From a virus: 32,876 nucleotides of DNA. Location: the IMG/VR virus record IMGVR_UViG_3300028044_000039, positions 1 to 32,876 of that record. One strand, written 5' to 3'. A program made the position numbers and the translations under genes. The notes beneath the pieces were generated by a model. That model had not been told where the DNA came from, searched no databases, and worked only from the letters and a program-made list of their open reading frames with translations. Numbering within the stretch: the first letter of the stretch is position 1; each line of letters begins with the position of its first letter. Below, in pieces: positions 1 through 10,560 of the stretch.

Positions 1-3000
1 TCAATTTATAATGTAGAAAAGGCAATTATAAATGGTAGTACTTATTATAAAATTTCTATTTCAAAAGGAACTACAGTTGGTAAGTTTCTTCAAGTAGGAA
101 AAACTTTTATTACAAAAACATCTGGTGCTGGATCTACTATTATCAACATTGATAGTACAGTAGGATTTGGTACAACAGGAAATCTAAATTATGAAGATCT
201 TCAATTTTCGTATACTGATAAAAATTATACTCAGTTCCTTGGGGTTTCTGGTATTACGACAACTGTAGGTATTGGTTCAACTGTTTTTGCTTCTGGATTT
301 CAAACATACTCGTATGAAGATGGAGATTTAAATACTCCAGTTTATTTAAACATTGTAGGAACAATTAGCAATTTCAATGGATCTGCAATAAATCAGCAAG
401 AAGGAAGTAATATCAATGTAAAAACTTTAGGTATTGAACAAAAAGACATTAGATTTACTTCATGGATTTACAATATTCCAACAAAATATATTGTTAACAA
501 TATTATTTCATTGGGTTCCAATGTATATGAATTTGTATTTTTCTCGGATCATATTCTGTACGTTGGTGATATTCTTGATATTGTGGATGAAGATAATAAT
601 ATTATTGTAGGAACTTTACTCCAAATCATTAATAATAAAACAATCCAAGTCAACTGCTCTGCTTTAAATTTATCTAAAAAACATTTTATTAGAAGACAAC
701 TAAAAACAAATAAAGATTACACTGCAGATGTTCAAAACGTTTATTCTGCTGGTGCTGATGTATACGTCGCATCAAATAGTATTCCACACTGGACTATAAA
801 TCCTCAAAAGAGAATTAGAAACTTTACTACATCTGGAGTTGCAACAAGTACACAAATTTTAATTACAGATCATCATTTCAATGATGGTGAACTTGTAGTA
901 TACAAACCATCAAGCACAAATGGTGCTGTATCTGGATTGAGCACTAATCAATCTTATTATATTCGTAAAATAGACGATAATACGGTTTCACTTGCATATT
1001 CACTAGAGAATGCTCGTAGAGGTCAACATATCACTATTTTTGGATCTAGTGATTTATCTGGAATTACCACACATTCTTTAACTCCAAGTAATGTTGGGTT
1101 TTCTACAATTGGAGCACAAAAATTACTCAGAAAGTTTTTAGTTCCTGAGTATAGTGAGACTAAAATTGAGACAATTCCAGGTGGAGTTGGATTATTTGAC
1201 AACGGAGTAGAGATTTATTCTTATAAATCAACTGATCAAGTTTTCTATGGTCCAATTCAATCAGTTAGTGTTTTAAATGAAGGATCGGACTTTGATGTAA
1301 TCAATCCAACTAGACTTTCTGTTTATCAAGATGGGCATACTGGTGCAGGTTCATCTGTTATTGCACACGTATCAGGAACCATTAAAGAAATTCTTGTCGA
1401 TACTGAAGGATTAGATTATACAAGCACTCCAACTGTTTATATTAGTGGTGGTAATGGTTCTGCAGTAGCAGAAGCAAAAATGAAGTTGGTTGCTCATCAA
1501 GTAGATTTTGATAGCACTAGCACTGGTGGTATTGTAGATACTGTTACTGATAAAATTACCTTCCCAGAAGCACATGGATTTAAACATGGTGAAGAAATTG
1601 TTTACAACACTCGTGGAACAACTCCTATTGGTCTTGGAACAACTCCAGGAACACTTATTAACGGTTCTTCATATTTCGTCATCAAAAATAACGACTATAC
1701 TATTTCATTAGCAGAAACAAGACAGAAATCTCTTGTTGGTATTGCAACTCTTGATATTACTTCCAATGGTCAAGGACTTCATGCTTTTTCAACTAAAGAA
1801 AGAAGACTAAAAGTTGATAAAGTTTATGTTATTGAAAATGGCACATTTTCCAATAAAGAAAATACGACAACTCCTGTTGGTATCAATACATTCACGGATG
1901 TAATCACAATTAGTAATCATGGATATACTTCTGGTGAAGAACTAAAGTATTCAACAACAGAATTATCAGTTGGTGGATTAAACACAACCTCCAGATATTA
2001 TGCTATAAAAGTCGATAACAACCAATTTAGAGTATCAATTTCTACTAGCCTAACAAATTACATTGGACTAACTAGTATTGGATCTGGATATCATATCTTC
2101 AATTATCCACCAATTACAATCACTCTAAATGGTCCTCAAGGTATTACAACGGCAAATGCTACTGTTACTCCAATTGTAAGAGGATCTATATCTGATGTTC
2201 ATGTAAAAGTTGGTGGGGATGATTTTGGATCGACAATCATCAATGATAATTATAGACCAGAAATAAGAATTATTGAAGGATCTAACGCATCACTAAGACC
2301 ATTGATTGTAAATGGTAGACTTGATAGTGTTATTGTAAAAAGTGGTGGTTCAAATTATTTTAGTATTCCAGACATCATTATTGATGGTGATGGTTTTGGT
2401 GCAAAGGCAAAGGCAAATATATCTAATGGTCAAATTATAAGCGTTGATGTTATTGATCAGGGTGCTGGATATACAACCAATGGAACAACAATTACTGCAT
2501 CGACACCTGGACAAGGAGCAATATTCTCGTCCAATTTAAAAAAATGGACAGTTAATAAAGTTGAAAAATATGCAAAAATTGGTGACGTAAGTTCTGATGA
2601 TGGTTTCTATGAAACTGTAAGAAATACTAAACTTGGTAATCCATATGTTAATTACTACGTCCCAAGAATTCTGAGAACTTTCTTGGGAGATAATGGATCT
2701 CAACATTCTCCAATTTTAGGATATGCATATGATGGAAGTCCAATTTACGGACCATATGCATTTGCAAATTATACTGGAACTGGAGCACTAAAATATCTAC
2801 AACCAAGTTATGCAAAGATTTCTGGTGCAAGAGTTAATGGTCCAAATATTTCACAATATCCAGCTGGATTTTTTGTTGAAGACTTTACATATGTTCAAGG
2901 TACTGGAGATTTAGATGAATATAATGGTCGCTTTGCAATTACGCCAGAATATCCAAATGGTGTTTATGCATACTATACAACAGTCTCATCCTCTGTTGTA

Positions 3001-6000
3001 AATGACAATGGTAGTCCTTTCAATGGAGTAAGACAACCAGTATTTCCATATGTAATTGGTAATTATTACAACTTCACTCCAAACATTTTCAACTACGATT
3101 ATAATTCTACACAAGATATTGATCCTATTACTCTAAACTTAGTAAGAAACACTGATGCTTATAAGATCAATGATGGGTATGAATTTATTTCAAATTCAAA
3201 TAAGAATACAACTACACAATCTAAGATTTCTAAAATAAAATCTGGAAGCGTAGAACGGATTGATGTAATAGAAAGTGGTTTAGATTATACTGTTGGAGAT
3301 AGAATTGTATTTGATAATTCAAATACTTCTGGATTTGGTGCTATCGCAAAAATATCAAAAATTGTTGGTGTTGCAGTAACAGACATAACTTCATCAATAA
3401 CAACTTTGAGTAATATTGATCTAGTATGCAACAATAGATCAGTAACTGCAATTTCAACAACCCCACATAATCTATCAGATGGTTCTTATGTAAGTATTGT
3501 TGGAATATCTTCTACATCATTTAATAATATAACGGGAACGTTTAGGATCGATGTAAAAGGTGTAACATCTGGTCTAGCAACTTCTATGCTAGCAACTGGA
3601 CTTACAACTAGTGTTCAAATAATAGATCTTGCATCAAAGTTTTCTGTAAATGACATTATAAAAATTGATAGTGAGCAATTCCTAATTATGGGAATTGATA
3701 AAGCAAATAATAAATTAAATCTACAAAGAAGATATAATGGAACAACAGGTGCTGCACATACAAATCGTTCAGAAATTGTTAATCTTGAAAGAGAATTTAC
3801 TTACGAACTTGATAAGGTAGTTTCTCTGTCAACTCCTAAAAATGAAACAGTATTTTTTGATGCATCATCCTCTGTTGGTGTTGGATTGACTTATGGTGTT
3901 GGTATTGGAACAACAATTTCTTACATTGGAGCGGGAAATAGTCAGAAATCGATCTTTATACCTACTAGAAGTATTTTCTTACCAAACAATCCTCTGCTTC
4001 ATGGTGAGGAAGTTTTCTACAGTCCTGGTGCTGGTACTTCTTTGACATATTCATTGAATGGTAGTACAACATCTCCGATGCCATCAAAGATGTATGTACA
4101 GAAACTTACAAAAGATTTGATTGCACTTACAAATGTAAAGACTGGTATCAATTCTGATTTATCACGAGTTTTCTTCAATGCAAACATTGGAATTGGCAAT
4201 AGTCATTCTTTTACAACTAGGAGAAATATTGTATCGTGTAGTGTAAAAACAGTAAATGTTGTTGTATCTACTGCATCTTCTCATCGATTAAGACCAGATG
4301 ATGTCATTGATATGACAGTTGTTTCCACTGCTACAAGTTCAGTGTCTGCAATATATGATCCTATTACTCGATTTGTAAGTATTGGTTCATCCATCAACCC
4401 TAGAATTAATATTGTTACCGGAGATTACTTAGAATTTGATGTTTCTAATGCAAGTTTACTAAACACTAAACTTGAATTTTTCTTAGATCAAAGTTACAAT
4501 AAAACATTTGTTGGATCTGGTGTATCTGCATTAGAAATTACAAATCAATTTGCACCAGGAATTACATCCGCAAAAACAACAATACATTTTACAGAACAGG
4601 TTCCTTCAATATTATACTACAAATTTACTTCTCAAACTCCTTCCAAAATTGTTGAAATTAATAAAGATATTAATGAATATTCAAAAATAGTTGTTCATAA
4701 TAGTAAATTTACTGGAACACATTCACTAACAACAACAACAAATCAAACATTTACATATAATATATTTGAAATACCAGAAAGAGTAGGTTATACCAGCGCA
4801 TCATATATCAATTACACAACAAATTCTACTAATACAAAGGGGTCTATTGCAAAAATTGATATTTTGGATGGTGGAAAAAATTATAAATCTACACCTAAAG
4901 TATCTGCATCGTCCACAACAGGATCTTCTGCAACACTGAGGACATATGGATCAAATATTGGTTCTATTGATATTGTTCAAATTTTAGATTTTGGATATGA
5001 CTATCTATCAGATAAAACACTACAACCACAAGCAGCAGTTCCTCAAGTTATTACACTTAAAGATAATTATAGTGTTGACACTGTTGCAATTACTTCTACT
5101 GGGTCAAAATATCTGTCTGCACCAAATCTAATTGTTTATAATAGAAAATCTGATATTGTCAATACTGAATCAAGTATTGTTGCTTCTCTATCTGGAAATA
5201 GTGTTGGAGCTGTAAGAATTATCAATGCTGGAGGAAATCTCAAGAGCACTGATAATGATCTTATTGCAGTCAATAATACTAATGGTGTTGGAATTATTAG
5301 TGCTACGTATTCTATACCAAATGTAACACTGAAATTACAAACACCATCTTCAGGATTTACTACATCCAATCCACTACCATTTACCATTGGAGATCAAGTA
5401 TTTGTTGAAAATATTGGGGTTTCTACTGGTAAAGGATATAACTCCGCACAGTATGATTATCGCTATTGGACAATTACTGGAGTAAACACTGCATTTGGAC
5501 TAGTCAATCAAGCCACAATTTCTTATGCAGTAGATGAAAATCCTGGTGTTCATGATGGATTATTATACGGAAGTGTATCTAACGTAAAGGATCTTGCTAC
5601 ATTTAGTTTGACACTAAAAGAAGGTGATTTTTATAATGGTGAAGAAGTCTATACTAAAACGTCATCAGCAAAAGTTATTGCTGGAAATGGTTCCGTAACA
5701 GATGTATTGAGAATTGATAGTCTTGTTGGTCTCAATACTGGTGATTTGTTGAAAGGTAGAATTTCAGGTGCTTCTGGAATCATTGAAAGTATGCAGAGTT
5801 ACTCTGGATACTTTGATGTTAATTCAACTATTTCAAAAGATTTTGGATGGGAAAGAGATACTGGAAAACTAAATGAATTTTTTCAAAGAATTCATGATAG
5901 TGATTACTATCAACAATTTGCATACTCCCTAAAGAGTAAAGTTGGTATCAGTAGTTGGAGTGAACCAGTTGATAGTTTGGCACACATTGCAGGTTTCAAA

Positions 6001-7383
6001 AAACACTCAGATTTACTTGTCCCATCAGATAGTCTTGCTGGACTCGGTAGTACTAGTGTCTCAACTGGAATTGGATCTCAAGCGAGTACAATTATATTGG
6101 TCAATTCAGACGCTACAAAATTATATTGTAAACATAATTGGGATCTTGTTTATGAAAAAACAAATAGTGATGCAACAATCAGCGATAAAATTGTATTCAA
6201 TTCAAATAGATTTGGTAGTTCTCTAATTTGTAAGTCTAACAGAGTACTTGAAATTGATGACATTAGCCCACAATTTTATTCAGATCCCGATATAAGTAGA
6301 TCTATAGAACTTGATAGTTTTGACTTCAATCAAGCATCTGCAATTAAATATTATGCACAAGTCGTACTTGATACTTCGTTAGGAATTGTTTTTAACGAAA
6401 CACAATACACAGAATTTGTCGTTTCTCATAACGGCACGATATCGTTTAACAACCAATACTCGGATTTATCTGATGCATTTGATTTAGGTGATTTTAGTAC
6501 TTCAATTTCTGGAACAACTGTATCAGTTCTATTCTCACCATACAATACAACATTTACTTACGACATAACTTTCTACAAAGAAAAAATTGAACCAAGTGTT
6601 GGTGTTGGAACTACTTCATTTGGACATATTCAGAAAATAGGTATTGCTTCTTTCATAGCAGCATCTGGATCTCCAACACAACAAATTATTCAATCCATTA
6701 ATGCAAACGAATTCAAAAGTGGTAGTGTAATTATTTCTGTTATAGGAGTAAATCAAAAAAATATTGTTGAAGCATCTTTCCTAGGAATAGGATCTACTGC
6801 TCAATATGTTGAGTTTGGTAAGATGGGCAGTGGAGTTGGACTTGGAACATTTAGTGTAGATATGACAGCAACAAATACACTTCATCTAAAGTGGTTACCT
6901 GCCGCTGGAGTTGGTGTAACGGTTGCTATGCTATCTACCCTAGTTGGTGTTGCAACTACAGTTTCTAGCGGTATTCCAGGCACATCCCGTGAAGTTGGAG
7001 ATGCTTCTTTAAATTGTACTAGAACTACAATTTCTTCTTCGGCATCCCCATCAGCAGAAACTATATCAATTATTTCTTCCAACAATTATGTTTCTGTAAA
7101 ATACCTTGTTGAAATTCATAATACAACGGATAATGTATATTCATTCTTCCATGTTGCAGCAAACATTTATGGTGATGTGATAAATTATATAAAATATAAT
7201 AATCTTTCAACTTCAGTTGATCTTACAAGAGATATACAAAATACTGATATGGTTGTTTCAGGATCTAATGGATTATTGAGATTTACTCCAAGAACAAATA
7301 AAGCATACATTGTAAGAACATCTGAAATTATGATTGATAACCCAGATGACGTAGCATCTGATGTTGTTATAACCCTTCCATAA
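1..7383 (+). CDS. Giant virion structural protein, gene 7 position (5' end outside window)
   Basis: The frame is open from base 1, so the TTG at 511 is internal and the true start lies upstream; 2460 codons are visible. Residues below count from base 1. The chain is beta-rich and built from repeated modules: several HGx-xGE-type units (about 280-700 and 1325-1405), several GxxYxxxP-type units (about 420-500, 725-845, 1080-1125, 1615-1765) and one unit ending in RRYNGT (about 1200-1265). Residues 909-920 (YAYDGSPIYGPY) match the YHYH-type motif. A conserved segment HDSDYYQQFAYSLKSK lies near 1965-1980. It lies two genes upstream of gp8, where T4 has gene 7 (wedge initiator, about 1030 residues), so a baseplate-wedge role is inferred. 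No enzyme motif is seen. It could instead be a side-fibre or whisker-type protein. Structural identity is sure; the gp7 equivalence is not. Confidence 0.8.
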   Translation, partial: SIYNVEKAIINGSTYYKISISKGTTVGKFLQVGKTFITKTSGAGSTIINIDSTVGFGTTGNLNYEDLQFSYTDKNYTQFLGVSGITTTVGIGSTVFASGFQTYSYEDGDLNTPVYLNIVGTISNFNGSAINQQEGSNINVKTLGIEQKDIRFTSWIYNIPTKYIVNNIISLGSNVYEFVFFSDHILYVGDILDIVDEDNNIIVGTLLQIINNKTIQVNCSALNLSKKHFIRRQLKTNKDYTADVQNVYSAGADVYVASNSIPHWTINPQKRIRNFTTSGVATSTQILITDHHFNDGELVVYKPSSTNGAVSGLSTNQSYYIRKIDDNTVSLAYSLENARRGQHITIFGSSDLSGITTHSLTPSNVGFSTIGAQKLLRKFLVPEYSETKIETIPGGVGLFDNGVEIYSYKSTDQVFYGPIQSVSVLNEGSDFDVINPTRLSVYQDGHTGAGSSVIAHVSGTIKEILVDTEGLDYTSTPTVYISGGNGSAVAEAKMKLVAHQVDFDSTSTGGIVDTVTDKITFPEAHGFKHGEEIVYNTRGTTPIGLGTTPGTLINGSSYFVIKNNDYTISLAETRQKSLVGIATLDITSNGQGLHAFSTKERRLKVDKVYVIENGTFSNKENTTTPVGINTFTDVITISNHGYTSGEELKYSTTELSVGGLNTTSRYYAIKVDNNQFRVSISTSLTNYIGLTSIGSGYHIFNYPPITITLNGPQGITTANATVTPIVRGSISDVHVKVGGDDFGSTIINDNYRPEIRIIEGSNASLRPLIVNGRLDSVIVKSGGSNYFSIPDIIIDGDGFGAKAKANISNGQIISVDVIDQGAGYTTNGTTITASTPGQGAIFSSNLKKWTVNKVEKYAKIGDVSSDDGFYETVRNTKLGNPYVNYYVPRILRTFLGDNGSQHSPILGYAYDGSPIYGPYAFANYTGTGALKYLQPSYAKISGARVNGPNISQYPAGFFVEDFTYVQGTGDLDEYNGRFAITPEYPNGVYAYYTTVSSSVVNDNGSPFNGVRQPVFPYVIGNYYNFTPNIFNYDYNSTQDIDPITLNLVRNTDAYKINDGYEFISNSNKNTTTQSKISKIKSGSVERIDVIESGLDYTVGDRIVFDNSNTSGFGAIAKISKIVGVAVTDITSSITTLSNIDLVCNNRSVTAISTTPHNLSDGSYVSIVGISSTSFNNITGTFRIDVKGVTSGLATSMLATGLTTSVQIIDLASKFSVNDIIKIDSEQFLIMGIDKANNKLNLQRRYNGTTGAAHTNRSEIVNLEREFTYELDKVVSLSTPKNETVFFDASSSVGVGLTYGVGIGTTISYIGAGNSQKSIFIPTRSIFLPNNPLLHGEEVFYSPGAGTSLTYSLNGSTTSPMPSKMYVQKLTKDLIALTNVKTGINSDLSRVFFNANIGIGNSHSFTTRRNIVSCSVKTVNVVVSTASSHRLRPDDVIDMTVVSTATSSVSAIYDPITRFVSIGSSINPRINIVTGDYLEFDVSNASLLNTKLEFFLDQSYNKTFVGSGVSALEITNQFAPGITSAKTTIHFTEQVPSILYYKFTSQTPSKIVEINKDINEYSKIVVHNSKFTGTHSLTTTTNQTFTYNIFEIPERVGYTSASYINYTTNSTNTKGSIAKIDILDGGKNYKSTPKVSASSTTGSSATLRTYGSNIGSIDIVQILDFGYDYLSDKTLQPQAAVPQVITLKDNYSVDTVAITSTGSKYLSAPNLIVYNRKSDIVNTESSIVASLSGNSVGAVRIINAGGNLKSTDNDLIAVNNTNGVGIISATYSIPNVTLKLQTPSSGFTTSNPLPFTIGDQVFVENIGVSTGKGYNSAQYDYRYWTITGVNTAFGLVNQATISYAVDENPGVHDGLLYGSVSNVKDLATFSLTLKEGDFYNGEEVYTKTSSAKVIAGNGSVTDVLRIDSLVGLNTGDLLKGRISGASGIIESMQSYSGYFDVNSTISKDFGWERDTGKLNEFFQRIHDSDYYQQFAYSLKSKVGISSWSEPVDSLAHIAGFKKHSDLLVPSDSLAGLGSTSVSTGIGSQASTIILVNSDATKLYCKHNWDLVYEKTNSDATISDKIVFNSNRFGSSLICKSNRVLEIDDISPQFYSDPDISRSIELDSFDFNQASAIKYYAQVVLDTSLGIVFNETQYTEFVVSHNGTISFNNQYSDLSDAFDLGDFSTSISGTTVSVLFSPYNTTFTYDITFYKEKIEPSVGVGTTSFGHIQKIGIASFIAASGSPTQQIIQSINANEFKSGSVIISVIGVNQKNIVEASFLGIGSTAQYVEFGKMGSGVGLGTFSVDMTATNTLHLKWLPAAGVGVTVAMLSTLVGVATTVSSGIPGTSREVGDASLNCTRTTISSSASPSAETISIISSNNYVSVKYLVEIHNTTDNVYSFFHVAANIYGDVINYIKYNNLSTSVDLTRDIQNTDMVVSGSNGLLRFTPRTNKAYIVRTSEIMIDNPDDVASDVVITLP

Positions 7384-7386
7384 ATA
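7379..7386 (+). promoter_or_regulatory. T4-type late promoter, CATAAATA
   Basis: One mismatch to the T4 late element TATAAATA. It contains the TAA stop of the upstream giant gene (7381-7383) and lies 12 bases before the ATG at 7399, which would give a very short leader. Its place in a 15-base gap is the main support; the motif alone is weak in AT-rich DNA. Confidence 0.5.
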
Positions 7387-7398
7387 CTCTAAAAAGAC

Positions 7399-10300
7399 AT
7401 GGGATTTGAGTTAGGATCTGTAAATAAAAAATATAATTCAGCAACGGAAACCTTTAGGTATTCGTTCAATTTGACGCACGAAGGAGATCCTATTTTTCAT
7501 AAAACATTTGACGGATCTAATACTTCTAAAGTTTTACTTAGTGCAGATACTTTTGTTATCAGCAATCATTTTTTTGTAACTGGAGAACCGCTTTATTATA
7601 ATGCTGGTCCAGGAAATTCTGCTATTGGTATTGATCACACTAGCACTGGCGTAGGTGGTGCTACAACTTTACCACAAAAAGTATTTGCAATAAAAATTAG
7701 CGAAAATAAATTCAAGGTTGCAGCTGCAGCAACTCTTGCAATTTCTGGAAATGCTATAGGTCTTACCACGGTTGGAGTAGGAACAACTCATACATTTACA
7801 GCAGAAAAACAAAATATCAAATGTATTATTGCTCTCGATAATGTAATTCAATCTCCAATTTATAAAAGAATAGGTTCTGCAACAACCCTATCATCAATAA
7901 ACAATAGAATTATTCAAGTCAATGATATAAGTTTATTCAAGAATTATGATTTGATCCAAATCAATGATGAAATTATGAGGATCCAAATTGTAGGTTTCAA
8001 TGCTAGTCCTAATGAAATGTTGGTTGATAGATCATGGATGGGAACATCTGTAGGAAGTCATTCTGTGGGAGACAATATTCAACTTGTATTTGGTGACTAT
8101 AATATCAATAAAGATATAATCACATTTGCAGATGTTCCTTTTGGTGGTATTCGATATACTGTTGGATTTTCATCATCTAATGTAAATTTGATAACAACAA
8201 GTTTTACTGCTTTAGATGATATTTTTACAACAGGATCTAGAGTTCTTTTACGAAGTTTAACACCGCCAGCACCATTAGTTTCAAATGAAAATTATTTCTT
8301 AATAAAACAATCTGCCAACAACTATTCATTTGCATCAAGTTTAGACGACGCAATCACAGGAATTGCAATTAGTCTTACTAACACTGGTATTGGTACACAC
8401 AATCTTGTTTATATTGATGTCACTAATGGAAGTTCTTTTCAAGGAAGATCTTTTATCCGATCTAATTATGAAGGAAATATTGTTATTGATGATATCTCAC
8501 AAAACTTTACTGGAATAGCAAAAACATTTACTATAAAAAGTTCTGGTGTAAATACAACTGGCATTACAAGCGATTTTGGTGTAATATTAGTCAATAATAT
8601 TTTTCAAAAACCAGAAGTAGACTATCAATTTTTAGGTGGAGCGTCAACAGGAATTACTTCAATAAGATTTACTGGTAATAGCAATGCAGTTGTAGAAGCA
8701 TATAGCACATCTGATGTAAATGCTAATAAATTGCCAAGAAAAGGTCTTATTGTTTCTTTAGCAAATTCTGAAGGTTATGGATATCAACCAAGGTATGTCG
8801 GAACAGGAACCGCAGTGGTCTCTGGATTTGGAACAATCACAGTTGCACTGGGATACTCTGGCAGCGGATACAGAAACGGTCAAACTACTTATAGAATTCA
8901 TGTCAATGGCGGAAATCCTACGACTGGAGCTGCTGGCACGTTCACTGTCCTAAATGGAAACATTGATAAGATTTTTATTAATACTCCAGGTGCAGGTTAC
9001 ACTTCAACAAATGTTCCTGCAATTTCTTTTGATGCTCCAATTTCATATGATGATATTCAATTGATTAGTTCTTCAACAGGTATAGGTGCTTCTGCATCTA
9101 TTGTTGTTGGATCTGGATTAAGTATAACATCATTCCAACTAAACAATATTGGATACGGATTTACTGTTGGAGAACAACTAAGAATTGCTGGAATTCCAAC
9201 TGTTACTAGTATTGGATCTACTTTTGCAAATTCAATCTTTACAGTGGTTGAAACTAGAGATGATGAATTCGCTGGGTGGGTTCTTGGAAAATTACAAGTA
9301 CTTGATGATTTTTCTTCAGAATTTGATAGCACTCAAACAACATTTACTATTACTGAAAATGGAATTCCTCTAAGTATTGAAAAAACTGTAGGAGCACCAA
9401 TCAATTTAGCAGATGTTTTATTGATATTTATTAATGATGTTCTTCAAAAACCAGAAGAATCTTATACTTTTGAAGGTGGAACTCAAATAACGTTTACAGA
9501 ACCACCCGTTGCAGGATCTTCTTTACAGATACTATTTTATAGAGGAACAGATGCTGATATTGATACTACAACAGCACTCGATACTATAAAAATTGGTGAT
9601 GGTGTAACAATTCTTAAAAATCCAAATCAAATTATTCCTGTTGAACAAAATGAAAGAATTGTCAGAGCAATAGTTTCTAGAGATACATTACAAACCAACA
9701 ATTATAATAAACAAGGAATTAGTCAATCAACATCTCCACTAAGACCTGTTGTTTGGTGTCAACAGCAAGAAGATTTGTTTGTTGATGGTATCAAAGTGAG
9801 TAAAGCAAGAGTTGAGTATGCTGCAAAAATTAAACCAACTGCAAGAATTATCAAAAATGTTAGCACGTCTGATAGTGTTTTCTATGCTGATGGAGGTAGT
9901 TTAGTATTCAGTAAAACAGAAGATCCAAATACAACATCATTTGATATTCAAATTATTGATAGTGATAAAGACAATACCGGATTTGGAACAACATCATTCA
10001 TTAAACCTATAGAAACAGTTTCATCAGTTTCTATTTCTGGTGATGAAGGTATTATTACTGGAATTGGAACTACCAGTCAGGGATTGCAGTTCAATTTCTT
10101 TATTCCTCTAAATTCACCACTAAGAGATGCATCTTTTGGTAACACATTAGTAACTGGCATTTCAACTGGTGACTATTTTATAGTATCTAGATCCAATATT
10201 GGAAATGGAGTAACTGCTTTATCCCAAGATAGATCAAGTACTGTTGGTATCGCAACTCAACTCTTAGATGGCATCTACCAAGTAAGTCATATCAGTCCAG

Positions 10301-10536
10301 TTGGAACTGGTTTATCTATGAGAGTTCATGTCAATATCACAACTGGTCATGGACTGAACTTTAGTGGTTTAGGATCTGGTGGCGGTAATTTCTATGGTGA
10401 ATACAGTTGGTCTAAATTTACATCATCAAGAGCAACTGGTCTTGCATTTACTTGCAATCCTCTAAATGGACTTACTGGAATATCAACTGCGCCACAAATT
10501 ATTAGAACTACAAACTTATCTTTAGATTACTCATAA
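7399..10536 (+). CDS. Large baseplate/fibre-like virion structural protein
   Basis: This 1045-residue beta-rich protein is not recognised as a whole, but its parts recur in this locus. Residues about 55-135 and 265-335 are HGx-xGE-type modules. Residues about 155-235 are a module of the type that ends the gp15 homologue (a QINDEIMRI strand, then a WMGT turn). Residues about 395-435 and 675-715 are modules with the core FINDVLQKPEESY, as in the fibre proteins at 20062 and 23074. Residues about 475-595 contain GxGY units. A segment RPVVWCQQQEDLF (about 777-789) resembles one I recall from large structural proteins of marine T4-like phages. The ATG follows a late-promoter motif by 12 bases with no Shine-Dalgarno sequence. 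Between a gp7-like gene and gp8, a baseplate or fibre-attachment role is inferred; it could be a split part of a gp7 equivalent. Confidence 0.75.
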   Translation: MGFELGSVNKKYNSATETFRYSFNLTHEGDPIFHKTFDGSNTSKVLLSADTFVISNHFFVTGEPLYYNAGPGNSAIGIDHTSTGVGGATTLPQKVFAIKISENKFKVAAAATLAISGNAIGLTTVGVGTTHTFTAEKQNIKCIIALDNVIQSPIYKRIGSATTLSSINNRIIQVNDISLFKNYDLIQINDEIMRIQIVGFNASPNEMLVDRSWMGTSVGSHSVGDNIQLVFGDYNINKDIITFADVPFGGIRYTVGFSSSNVNLITTSFTALDDIFTTGSRVLLRSLTPPAPLVSNENYFLIKQSANNYSFASSLDDAITGIAISLTNTGIGTHNLVYIDVTNGSSFQGRSFIRSNYEGNIVIDDISQNFTGIAKTFTIKSSGVNTTGITSDFGVILVNNIFQKPEVDYQFLGGASTGITSIRFTGNSNAVVEAYSTSDVNANKLPRKGLIVSLANSEGYGYQPRYVGTGTAVVSGFGTITVALGYSGSGYRNGQTTYRIHVNGGNPTTGAAGTFTVLNGNIDKIFINTPGAGYTSTNVPAISFDAPISYDDIQLISSSTGIGASASIVVGSGLSITSFQLNNIGYGFTVGEQLRIAGIPTVTSIGSTFANSIFTVVETRDDEFAGWVLGKLQVLDDFSSEFDSTQTTFTITENGIPLSIEKTVGAPINLADVLLIFINDVLQKPEESYTFEGGTQITFTEPPVAGSSLQILFYRGTDADIDTTTALDTIKIGDGVTILKNPNQIIPVEQNERIVRAIVSRDTLQTNNYNKQGISQSTSPLRPVVWCQQQEDLFVDGIKVSKARVEYAAKIKPTARIIKNVSTSDSVFYADGGSLVFSKTEDPNTTSFDIQIIDSDKDNTGFGTTSFIKPIETVSSVSISGDEGIITGIGTTSQGLQFNFFIPLNSPLRDASFGNTLVTGISTGDYFIVSRSNIGNGVTALSQDRSSTVGIATQLLDGIYQVSHISPVGTGLSMRVHVNITTGHGLNFSGLGSGGGNFYGEYSWSKFTSSRATGLAFTCNPLNGLTGISTAPQIIRTTNLSLDYS

Positions 10537-10539
10537 ATA
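10532..10539 (+). promoter_or_regulatory. T4-type late promoter, CATAAATA
   Basis: Same octamer as at 7379 and again containing the upstream stop (TAA, 10534-10536). It lies 21 bases before the gp8 ATG at 10561, in a 24-base gap. The same arrangement at two successive gene ends supports it as a real element. Confidence 0.5.
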
Positions 10540-10560
10540 AAACAAAAAGTCTAGAAAATA

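Noticed and set aside
511-513. TTG as the start of the first gene
   Set aside because: The same frame is open from base 1 to 510 with the same beta-rich composition, so TTG is an internal Leu codon and the gene is cut by the window edge.
5942-6226. 94-codon + strand frame inside the giant gene
   Set aside because: Out of frame within a clear continuous gene, Gln/Leu/Ile-rich, with no ribosome site.
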